Shown in pieces: positions 35,214 to 43,104 of a DNA stretch of 48,784 bases. Source of the stretch: Gammaproteobacteria bacterium (lineage in GTDB: Bacteria > Pseudomonadota > Gammaproteobacteria > UBA5861); NCBI GenBank assembly GCA_022360445.1, contig JAKSCV010000103.1, forward strand, positions 1 through 48,784, given 5' to 3'. A program made the translations under genes and the position numbers. Position 1 is the stretch's first letter, and each line of letters begins with the position of its first letter. The notes below the pieces were generated by a model. It searched no databases and was not told where the DNA came from. It was given only the letters and a program-made list of their open reading frames with translations.

Positions 35214-36541
35214 AGATGAGAGTGAAATTATGGACATGCCTCTGGATATTATTGCTCCTGTCGGCAGGGTTTAAGACTGCTTTTTCAGCCCCCACTATCC
35301 AGCAGTGGCAGACAAAGAATGGGGTCAATGTGCTTTATGTGCCGGTTACCCAACTGCCCATGGTGGATATCCGTATTGTGTTTGATGCAGGTAGCGCGCG
35401 CGATGAGGGGAAGGCGGGTTTAGCCCGCTTGACCAGCAATCTTTTGATGACGGGGGCTGGCCAGTGGGATGCCGGGCAAATCGCAAACCGGCTAGAGTCC
35501 GTTGGTGCTCGGCTTTCGACAGGTGCGCGAACCGACATGGCTTGGTTGAGCTTGCGTAGTTTAGTGAACTCGGGACCGCTCGAGCAGGCGTTGTCTGTTC
35601 TTGAGTCTATCCTGGTAACCCCCACTTTTGCAGAAACAGAAGTGGCACGTTTGAAAAAACAAATGCTGATTGCACTGGATAACATTGAACAGTCTCCAGA
35701 TCAGGTTGCCCAGCGGGCTTTTATGGCTGCAATGTATGACAACCATCCTTATGGATCACCCAAAGAAGGTACTCCGGAATCCGTTGAAGGCTTGACGAGA
35801 AAAGCTGTTGTAGATTTTTTCAATCAGTTCTATGTCGCTCAAAATGCCGTCGTTGCCATTGTGGGTGACGTCAGTCGAGCGGAGGCCGAAGCTCTGGTGG
35901 AGCGATTGATGGGCCGCATGAAGACGGGTGAGCCGGCGCTTTCGCTACCAGAAGTCTCTCCATTGAAGGCGGCTAAAACCACCCATATTCCTTTCCCATC
36001 CACCCAATCTACGGTTTTGATTGGGCAGCCCGGCATGGCAAGGGGGGCGGATGATTACTTCCCGCTTTATTTAGGTAATCATATTTTTGGTGGTGGTGGT
36101 TTTTCGTCAATCTTGATGACCGAGATACGGGAAAAGAGAGGCCTGGTCTATAGCGTGTACAGCTATTTCATACCCATGGCTGAGGATGGGCCTTACACCA
36201 TAGGGTTACAAACGCGCCATACGCAAGTCGAGACGGCGTTGAATATTGTGCATGACAATCTGAAGCGATTTATTGAAGAAGGCCCCAGCGAAACACAACT
36301 GCAAGCATCGAAGCTGAACATTACCGGCAGTGAACCTTTGCGCACGGATAGCAACAGGAAAATTGTGGAATACCTGGCCATGATGGGGTTCTACCGGTTA
36401 CCACTCGATTACCTTGAAACCTTTAGTGAGAAAATCAGAGGGGTTTCACAAGCTGATATTCAAAAGGCTTTTCAACGCAAGATACAAGCAGACAAGCTGG
36501 TGACTGTGGTGGTCGGTGGTGAAAAAGCACCGTCACCTTAA
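35210..36541 (+). CDS. M16 family peptidase-like protein, non-catalytic partner
   Basis: This 443-residue M16 protein has a signal peptide (hydrophobic core about 8-26). At the place of HxxEH it reads GLARLTSNLL, so the zinc ligands are missing. It keeps the R/Y region GGGFSSILMTEIREKRGLVYSVYS of M16 C-terminal domains near residue 300. It likely completes the substrate chamber of the active protein encoded just upstream, as in mitochondrial processing peptidase. Translation is coupled by the 4-bp overlap. Confidence 0.92.
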   Translation: MKMRVKLWTCLWILLLLSAGFKTAFSAPTIQQWQTKNGVNVLYVPVTQLPMVDIRIVFDAGSARDEGKAGLARLTSNLLMTGAGQWDAGQIANRLESVGARLSTGARTDMAWLSLRSLVNSGPLEQALSVLESILVTPTFAETEVARLKKQMLIALDNIEQSPDQVAQRAFMAAMYDNHPYGSPKEGTPESVEGLTRKAVVDFFNQFYVAQNAVVAIVGDVSRAEAEALVERLMGRMKTGEPALSLPEVSPLKAAKTTHIPFPSTQSTVLIGQPGMARGADDYFPLYLGNHIFGGGGFSSILMTEIREKRGLVYSVYSYFIPMAEDGPYTIGLQTRHTQVETALNIVHDNLKRFIEEGPSETQLQASKLNITGSEPLRTDSNRKIVEYLAMMGFYRLPLDYLETFSEKIRGVSQADIQKAFQRKIQADKLVTVVVGGEKAPSP

Positions 36542-37112
36542 ATTTTCCTCGCACTCGGAGGCTGGAGATAATCGCTTGCGTATTATCGGTGGGCAATGGC
36601 GAGGGCGCGTGTTGAAATTCCCAAATGCTCCGGATCTTAGACCGACAGGTAGCCGTGTGCGGGAGACACTATTTAACTGGCTTCAACACTGTATTCCGGG
36701 AAGCCATTGCTTAGATTTGTTTGCAGGAAGTGGGGTACTGGGTATTGAGGCTGTATCTCGTGGCGCTGAATCGGCCACCTTAGTGGATAGCCATCCGAAA
36801 GTGGTACGTGTGCTCTACAACACGATTGCGGAACTGGAGAGTGACTCACTTTTTGTTGTGCAGGATACTGCGTTGAATTTTCTTAGAGCGGTCACTCAGC
36901 CTTTCGATATTGTGTTTCTAGATCCCCCTTTTTCTGACAACGGATTGCAAACTTTAGTAGCAGCCTTGACGCAAAAGACTATAAAAAAAAATGGATACAT
37001 CTATATTGAGCAGGGTAAATGGGCGAACATTCCTGAACTGCCTGAAAACTGGGAAATTTTAAGAGAAAAAACGTTCGCGAATGTAAAGTGCTGGTTAGTG
37101 GTCGTGCATTAA
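36516..37112 (+). CDS. rsmD: 16S rRNA (guanine-966-N2)-methyltransferase RsmD
   Basis: This SAM-dependent methyltransferase modifies G966 of 16S rRNA. The N-terminal RIIGGQWRGR and PTGSRVRETLFNWL motifs, the SAM-binding LDLFAGSGVLGIEAVSRGA and the catalytic FLDPPF are all present. The longest frame starts at a GTG at 36516, overlapping the previous gene by 26 bp, for 198 residues. A TTG at 36576 with GGAG 8 bases before it would begin right at RIIGGQ and give 178 residues; many homologues have a short N-terminal extension, so both starts are possible. The M16-M16-rsmD-coaD order matches Pseudomonas-like genomes. Confidence 0.93.
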   Translation: MVKKHRHLKFSSHSEAGDNRLRIIGGQWRGRVLKFPNAPDLRPTGSRVRETLFNWLQHCIPGSHCLDLFAGSGVLGIEAVSRGAESATLVDSHPKVVRVLYNTIAELESDSLFVVQDTALNFLRAVTQPFDIVFLDPPFSDNGLQTLVAALTQKTIKKNGYIYIEQGKWANIPELPENWEILREKTFANVKCWLVVVH

Positions 37113-37208
37113 CCTGTATTGCGATGATTAGACAAATCGTGTAGCTTGCCGGGCCAAAGAGCTTGTCAAGGGGATGCTGTCTGTTCCCGCATGTGGAGGA
37201 ATGTAATA

Positions 37209-37697
37209 ATGCAAATAAAAGCGGTCTACCCTGGAACATTTGATCCTATGACCAATGGACACATCGATGTTGCCAAACGCGCCTGCAAAATGTTTGAAAA
37301 AGTAATCCTGGCGGTATCGTCTAACCCGGGTAAAAATCCTTTTTTCTCTTTAGATGAGCGGATTGCCCTGGCTAAAGAGGCTTTGGCCGATGTGGACAAT
37401 ATCGAAATCAAAGGCTTTACAGGCCTTCTTGTGGATTGTGCGAGGGAAGAAGGCGCACGTGTTATTGTTCGTGGTCTTAGAGCTGTTGCCGATTTCGAAT
37501 ATGAAGTGCAGCTGGCCGGTCTGAATCGGCAAATGGCACCCGAAATTGAGACAGCTTTTGTATCAGCTGCGCATAAATATGCTTTTGTATCATCCAGTTT
37601 ACTGAGAGAGATTGCACAGCTGAGTGGTGATGTTACACAATTTGTGCATCCGGCGGTCCAAAAAGCCATGTTGGAAAAATTAAACAGGGCTGACTAG
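37209..37697 (+). CDS. coaD: Phosphopantetheine adenylyltransferase CoaD
   Basis: This 162-residue cytosolic enzyme makes dephospho-CoA from 4'-phosphopantetheine and ATP, the penultimate step of CoA synthesis. The nucleotidyltransferase motif T/HxGH is seen as T15-N-G-H18 in YPGTFDPMTNGH, and the SSSLLREIA segment is near residue 128. The ATG at 37209 with GGAGG upstream fits the family start; an in-frame codon at 37146 would add 21 unrelated residues. Confidence 0.97.
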   Translation: MQIKAVYPGTFDPMTNGHIDVAKRACKMFEKVILAVSSNPGKNPFFSLDERIALAKEALADVDNIEIKGFTGLLVDCAREEGARVIVRGLRAVADFEYEVQLAGLNRQMAPEIETAFVSAAHKYAFVSSSLLREIAQLSGDVTQFVHPAVQKAMLEKLNRAD

Positions 37698-37721
37698 CGT
37701 CCACATTTTATTTACGATTAA

Positions 37722-37982
<261 letters not shown>

Positions 37983-38018
37983 ACGGTGTAGAGCAAACGC
38001 TCTTCTCAATCGATTGGC

Positions 38019-39050
38019 ATGGCTCAGTTTATCAATAACAGCACCAACAAAATTTATGACGCCGGCGAAAAAGTGGGCGTCCTGTTAGTCAATCTCGGCA
38101 GTCCCGATCAACCGGATGCATCTTCTGTTAAGCGCTACCTAGCGGAATTTTTATCTGATCCTCGGGTGGTGGAATTTCCTCGCTGGTTTTGGTGGTTGGT
38201 TTTAAAAGGCATCATTTTGCGTGTGCGTCCTGCCCGGAGCGCGAAAGTTTATCGCAAAATCTGGACAAAGCAGGGCTCCCCACTGCTGGTTAATTCGAAA
38301 AAGCAGCGAGATCAATTGCAAGAGCGGCTTGCTCCTCGGTTTTCGAGTGCGGTTGTCTGCGAATGGGCTATGCGCTACGGGCACCCATCCATTGCGCAGG
38401 CTTTGGACCGCTTATCTGAGCAAAGCATTACCCGCTTATTGGTGTTACCACTCTACCCCCAATATTCGGCAACGACGACTGCCTCGGTCATTGATGGAGT
38501 CAGCCAACAGCTTGCCAAGCGACGTTTCATTCCTGAGCTGCGGTGGGTTAATCACTACGCCAGTGCGCCGGGCTATATCCAGGCGCTTGCAGATAGTGTG
38601 CGCCGTCACTGGAATGAAAAAGGTCGTCAGGATAAGTTATTGCTTTCTTTCCATGGGATTCCTGAACGTTATGTGAAAGCGGGTGACCCTTATGAGGAAG
38701 AGTGCAAAACGACAGCTCGGCTTCTGGCAGAGGCTTTGGCTTTAAAGCCACATGAGTGGATGCTGGTTTTTCAGTCGCGATTTGGCCGAGAGCCCTGGTT
38801 GCAGCCTTACTGCGACCAAACACTCGAAAGCCTACCCAGTCAGGGCGTGAAGTCTGTTGATATTATATGCCCCGGATTTTCATCTGATTGTTTGGAAACA
38901 CTCGAAGAGATCAATATGGAAAACCGTCAGGTATTTTTCGCAGCTGGCGGTCAGCGGTACGAATACATACCGGCGTTGAATGATGATGAACAGCATATGC
39001 AATTTTTAGAAACGCTCGTTTGTCAGCACTTGCAAGGGTGGCTGCCCTAA
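38019..39050 (+). CDS. hemH: Ferrochelatase HemH
   Basis: This 343-residue enzyme inserts ferrous iron into protoporphyrin IX, the last step of heme synthesis. It shows GVLLVNLGSPDQP near residue 21, the catalytic histidine motif LLSFHGIPERYVKAGDPY near residue 208, and the C-terminal CPGFSSDCLETLEEI, with the acidic residues that bind metal. There is no C-terminal membrane anchor, as usual for gammaproteobacterial forms. It lies 36 bases after the ferredoxin gene and may be cotranscribed with it. Confidence 0.95.
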   Translation: MAQFINNSTNKIYDAGEKVGVLLVNLGSPDQPDASSVKRYLAEFLSDPRVVEFPRWFWWLVLKGIILRVRPARSAKVYRKIWTKQGSPLLVNSKKQRDQLQERLAPRFSSAVVCEWAMRYGHPSIAQALDRLSEQSITRLLVLPLYPQYSATTTASVIDGVSQQLAKRRFIPELRWVNHYASAPGYIQALADSVRRHWNEKGRQDKLLLSFHGIPERYVKAGDPYEEECKTTARLLAEALALKPHEWMLVFQSRFGREPWLQPYCDQTLESLPSQGVKSVDIICPGFSSDCLETLEEINMENRQVFFAAGGQRYEYIPALNDDEQHMQFLETLVCQHLQGWLP

Positions 39051-39148
39051 GGAGACTCTGTTAAGTCCATACGGTTTCTGCGTGATCTGAAGCGTGCCGT
39101 TACAAGGTGCAAAGCGAAGGCAATGACTTTAGTTCTTGGCGAGTTTTA

Positions 39149-40189
39149 TCAATGCGTCGGGCAAGTAGGGGGAGGTATGCAACTCAGGGCTGCTTTGGGT
39201 GGCATAGTCAGTTTGGTTAGCGTTTGCCGGTATTGCTGATTATCTGGCGCAAGTGCTATGGCACATTGTGCAGCTTGAGCAGCGGGCTCATGACAGCCTT
39301 GGCGAGCGAAGGCGTTAGCGAGGTTGTTCCAGGCAGGGCTGGATCGGGCGTCTGCTGCAATGGCTTGTCGGTAAGCTGTTTCTGCGTCTTGGAATGCCCT
39401 GTTTTGATAATGGGCGTTACCCAAGATCAGCCAGGTTAGGGGTGTCTCTGCCCATGTTTTTGTTGCTGTCTCGTAGGCGGTTTGGGCTGCGTCCACTTGG
39501 CCAGTTTTTTCCAGCGCATGCGCAGCCTTTAAGTAAGCATGCATGTGTGCGGTGGCCGGTGGTTGCTGTGCAGGTGATACGATCACCAATCCCCAGTTTT
39601 GAGCACGCCTCCAAGTGTTTTCGAAAGCCGAGAAAGCCGTACGCCGTGATGGATGGGTACCTGATCTAAGAATGAATGTTCGGTTGTTTTTTTCGTAACC
39701 TACGACGACTGCAAAATGCCATCGGGGCAACCAGTCAAGGCCAAGGTTCTGCATCACCAAGACGGGATTCCCCTCGCTGACTTCGTGTATCAAGCCATTG
39801 AGTGAACCGGTGATAGGGTAGGTTAGCATGCCATACCGCCGGGCGGCAGCGGTTATTTCAATTTGTAGACTGCCTTTTTTGTCGGGGATATAGAGTATGC
39901 TTTTGAGGGCATCCGGGGTTACGGCATGCCCCCGGTAATTCAGTATGGTAGCCAGCGCAGCCGGGCCACATTGGTAGGCTGTTTGTGGAAAGAAAGGAAC
40001 GTCCTTGATCAAGAACGTTTCAGGTGCGTCTGGCCATTGAGTTTGCAGCCGGTGAGTTTGTGGACCAGCGCAGGAAGCTAACAGGAAGGCCACCGCCGAC
40101 AGCACTAAACCAATGTGAGTTTTCACAAAATCGACGAGCTTACTGATTAACAGGTCGAATGAAGGGGAAAATATCGGTTGCTCCAACAA
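39149..40189 (-). CDS. PA2778-family C39-like cysteine peptidase lipoprotein with TPR repeats
   Basis: This protein of up to 346 residues has a hydrophobic segment ending in the lipobox LLASC (C40), so it is likely a lipoprotein. A papain-like C39 peptidase domain follows, with catalytic C74 in TAYQCGPAALATIL and H158 in RWHFAVVVGY. The C-terminal 130 residues hold tetratricopeptide-like helices (for example YQNRAFQDAETAYRQAI). The ATG at 40189 overlaps the upstream gene by 50 bp; a GTG at 40126 would shorten the part before the signal core and gives a more regular signal peptide (VKTHIGLVLS), so the start is open. C39 peptidases cut leader peptides at double glycine; here the substrate is unknown. 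It is coupled to a PA2779-type gene, as in Pseudomonas. Confidence 0.85.
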   Translation of the reverse strand: MLEQPIFSPSFDLLISKLVDFVKTHIGLVLSAVAFLLASCAGPQTHRLQTQWPDAPETFLIKDVPFFPQTAYQCGPAALATILNYRGHAVTPDALKSILYIPDKKGSLQIEITAAARRYGMLTYPITGSLNGLIHEVSEGNPVLVMQNLGLDWLPRWHFAVVVGYEKNNRTFILRSGTHPSRRTAFSAFENTWRRAQNWGLVIVSPAQQPPATAHMHAYLKAAHALEKTGQVDAAQTAYETATKTWAETPLTWLILGNAHYQNRAFQDAETAYRQAIAADARSSPAWNNLANAFARQGCHEPAAQAAQCAIALAPDNQQYRQTLTKLTMPPKAALSCIPPPTCPTH

Positions 40190-40541
40190 TGTCTGTTATG
40201 ACAAAAAGCGTAAAGATGAAAAGTGCAATGCCTACAGCATCAGCCCCTCCGGCAGGTAAGTCCTTGAGGTGAGTCTGTAAAGCCAAAGCTTCTTCGTTTG
40301 TGAGTGATTGAACGCGCTGGATGGCATCTTTCGGTGAAACGCCCATACTCACCAACTCGGCTTCAATGGCTTTGGTGTTTAAGGTTTCGATTAAAGTGTG
40401 TTTGAAAGATTCGGGTTGGCTATTGCTCAGTAATACTTGGGTGCCGACAATGTCCGTATTTGCGCTCACAATAGTGGATAGAAGAAAAAAACTGATGAAT
40501 ACTGTGGAAACGAGCCGCAATAACGTCTTTACTTTATTCAT
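40140..40541 (-). CDS. PA2779-family small membrane or exported protein
   Basis: This 133-residue protein has an N-terminal signal or anchor (about 8-27), a helical middle and a hydrophobic C-terminal span (about 103-123). It resembles the PA2779 family, which is encoded next to PA2778-type peptidases. A double-glycine (PAGGADAVG) sits just before the C-terminal span; as C39-like peptidases often cut after two glycines, this protein could be the substrate of its neighbour, an idea from position only. Its molecular role is unknown. Confidence 0.8.
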   Translation of the reverse strand: MNKVKTLLRLVSTVFISFFLLSTIVSANTDIVGTQVLLSNSQPESFKHTLIETLNTKAIEAELVSMGVSPKDAIQRVQSLTNEEALALQTHLKDLPAGGADAVGIALFIFTLFVITDIVGATDIFPFIRPVNQ

Positions 40542-40592
40542 GAAATGCTCCTAATTAATCTATTATTTAAATAAAGGTGGTTTTTTTTGCAC

Positions 40593-40612
40593 AGTATTTA
40601 AATACAAATACT
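40593..40612. promoter_or_regulatory. AT-rich inverted repeat upstream of the PA2779-type gene
   Basis: AGTATTT (40593-40599) and AAATACT (40606-40612) are perfect 7-bp arms around 6 bases. The site lies 51 bases upstream of the leftward PA2779-type gene and 141 bases upstream of the rightward kinase gene. It could be a regulator site for the peptidase pair; AT-richness makes chance symmetry more likely than for the other palindromes. Confidence 0.35.
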
Positions 40613-40752
40613 CATTTTATCAGTGTAATGGTGACGTGTTTATTTTGGTTGCGTCAATCAATCTGTTTCAATATTTTCAACATTTGCCGATATGCAGAGA
40701 GTGTAAGTCTTTGAAATAAAACTCTAACAATAATTTTAGGCTATTACCCTGA

Positions 40753-43104
40753 ATGAGTTCTAAGCATATAGACTATTGCAGTGTTTTTCACTTCAGTCCT
40801 GTGGCGTCGCTGGTTCTTGATGTAAGTGGTGCTGTTTTAGCAAGCAATGCTACGGCACAAACGCTGTTACAGTTGCCAAAATCCAACCCAATACAGTGGC
40901 TGGACTTTCTAAAAGCACCAGAGGATTTTTCTCAACTGGCCCAGTCAGCGGTTTGTCATGGCGAGGTTTGTTTTTCTGCATCCACTGCCGCCGGGCAGTG
41001 CCTGGATGTCCGTCTGGTTTCAATTCTGCACTCTGATCAAGATTTCCCCCATATCGCTGCTTTTTTTAACGAATTACCTGCTGGAGCGTTGATGGCTCCA
41101 ACAGAAGCGAGTCAGTGTTCTGGCCAGGAAAGCTTGGATGCTTTCAATATTGACGCCATGGAGTACTGGTTGAAAAACGCGAACCTTGGGCTGGTTTGTT
41201 GTGATGAAGATGGAACTATTTTGTCCATAAGCTCCGTTGCAGCCGATATTCTGGGGTTTGCGGATGGCCATGACGCTGTTGGCGAGTTGATCACACAGTT
41301 CCCTGTTGATGACTATAAACCCATGCTGGCAAGTATTCGCTATAAGCTGGTTAATGATTTGGGGCCAAGCGGTAAAGCTATTGAGGCGTTGATCATAGAT
41401 AAAACAGGCCAACAGCGCTGGGTGGAAGTCTTCCCCGTACCAGAAGCCAGCCGCGCTTGGTCACGTTCAATATCAGTGATCTGCGATATCACTGAACGTA
41501 TGCAGCGAAGGCTGGAGCTGAAGCAAACACGAGAGATGTTTGATGAGGTACAGTCAATGGGCAAAATTGCCTGTTGGCGCACTTTTTTTCAGACGAAAGA
41601 AGTTATTTGGTCCTCAGGGATGTACGCCTTATTTGATCTTGATCCCGAGCAGTTTCGCCCAACGTTCGGCTCAACGCGGCAGTTTGTACATCCCGAGGAT
41701 CAAGTGCTGGTTGAACAATTATTAAGCCGTGTCCTCAATGCGTCCGAGAGCTTGCTTCAGGAAGCCTACTCGGCTGAAGCACGTATTATTACCGCCTGTC
41801 ATACGGAAAAGTATGTCTACATGACAGGCTGTGTCGTTGTGGATGAAAAAAGTAAAAAGTCACACTTTGCAGGCAGTCTCCAAGACATCACGGTTCGCAA
41901 GCAGACTGAGTTAGCATTAAAAGCCAGTCAAGACCGTTTTGATCTGGCGGTAAGAGGGTCTGCGGCGGGGGTATGGGAGTGGTATGCCGAAACGGGCTCC
42001 CTATGGTTGTCACCTCGAGCCTATGAACTATTAGATACAGAACAATCATCAGACAACAAAACGCTGATGAACGTTGTGCAACAACGCATGCACCCCGATG
42101 ATGTTCACCGCGTTGCACACTATATTCAAGATCAGCTGCGCACCAAAAGCATACTCAATGTTAATTACCGTGTTCGTAAAAAAGATCAAACATATGCTTG
42201 GGTCAATATTCGCGGTGCCGCTGTTTGGAATGAAGACGGGCGGGCAAGCAGCGCTGCTGGCACGATAATTGATATCGATGTTCAGAAAAAGGCAGAGGAA
42301 AAACTGCTCGACTATCAAAATCATTTAGAGCAGATGATTCAAGACAAAACCAAAGACTTGATTCTGGCAAAGGATTTAGCAGAGAAGGCCAATCATGCCA
42401 AGTCGGAATTCCTGGCCAACATGTCACACGAATTGCGCACGCCTATGCATGCCATTCTGAGTTTCTCTCAATTTGGATTAAATAAAATTCAGCATGTTGA
42501 TCGTGAAAAGTTGGAGACCTATTTTCAGCGCATTCATGATAGTGGTTCCCGATTACTTGATTTATTGAACGATCTTTTGGATTTGTCGAAATTAGAGTCT
42601 GGTAGAATGCAGTTTGATATGCAAAAGGCGTGTATCAAGGATCTCTGCGAAACAGTGATGAGCGAGCTGGAAAGCCTGATAGAAGACCGGAACCTGAGAT
42701 GTGAACTAGCCACGAGTGGGCATTCCTTTCTGGCGCATTGTGACCCTGGCCAGATGGCACAAGTGATCAGAAATCTATTATCAAACGCGATTAAATTCAC
42801 CCTAGAAAGCTCTAATGTGCACATTCGTATTGATGTCATAGATGCGAGTTGTGAACACTCTGGTGGTGTTTTGTGTGCTGTGGCCGATGAAGGGCCGGGA
42901 ATTCCATCCGGCGAACTGGAGGCCATTTTTGATAAGTTCATTCAAAGCAGTCAGACGAAATCCGGTGCGGGTGGGACCGGCCTTGGGCTGTCAATCTGCA
43001 GGGAAATTATGGCCGCTCACCAAGGGAACATCTGGGCCGAAAATAAGCTAAAAGGCAACGGAGCTGTGTTTAAGTTTTTCTTGCCAATTAACGCGGCTCA
43101 TTAA
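40753..43104 (+). CDS. Soluble multi-PAS sensor histidine kinase
   Basis: This 783-residue protein has no membrane span. PAS-like domains are seen at about 10-100, 130-250 (ending in ICDITERM), 260-385 (ending in LQDITVRK) and 390-510 (ending in IIDIDVQKK), then a short coiled coil (about 510-550). The dimerisation domain carries the phospho-acceptor H559 in FLANMSHELRTPM. The ATPase domain has the N-box NLLSNAIKF, G1 DEGPGIP and G2 GGTGLGLSI. There is no receiver domain and no response regulator gene nearby, so the partner is unknown. It may sense a cytoplasmic or redox signal. The 3' end overlaps the convergent lon-type gene by 17 bp. Confidence 0.9.
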   Translation: MSSKHIDYCSVFHFSPVASLVLDVSGAVLASNATAQTLLQLPKSNPIQWLDFLKAPEDFSQLAQSAVCHGEVCFSASTAAGQCLDVRLVSILHSDQDFPHIAAFFNELPAGALMAPTEASQCSGQESLDAFNIDAMEYWLKNANLGLVCCDEDGTILSISSVAADILGFADGHDAVGELITQFPVDDYKPMLASIRYKLVNDLGPSGKAIEALIIDKTGQQRWVEVFPVPEASRAWSRSISVICDITERMQRRLELKQTREMFDEVQSMGKIACWRTFFQTKEVIWSSGMYALFDLDPEQFRPTFGSTRQFVHPEDQVLVEQLLSRVLNASESLLQEAYSAEARIITACHTEKYVYMTGCVVVDEKSKKSHFAGSLQDITVRKQTELALKASQDRFDLAVRGSAAGVWEWYAETGSLWLSPRAYELLDTEQSSDNKTLMNVVQQRMHPDDVHRVAHYIQDQLRTKSILNVNYRVRKKDQTYAWVNIRGAAVWNEDGRASSAAGTIIDIDVQKKAEEKLLDYQNHLEQMIQDKTKDLILAKDLAEKANHAKSEFLANMSHELRTPMHAILSFSQFGLNKIQHVDREKLETYFQRIHDSGSRLLDLLNDLLDLSKLESGRMQFDMQKACIKDLCETVMSELESLIEDRNLRCELATSGHSFLAHCDPGQMAQVIRNLLSNAIKFTLESSNVHIRIDVIDASCEHSGGVLCAVADEGPGIPSGELEAIFDKFIQSSQTKSGAGGTGLGLSICREIMAAHQGNIWAENKLKGNGAVFKFFLPINAAH

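Noticed and set aside
37146-37208. N-terminal extension of CoaD
   Set aside because: The added residues match nothing, and GGAGG with ATG 37209 gives the family start.
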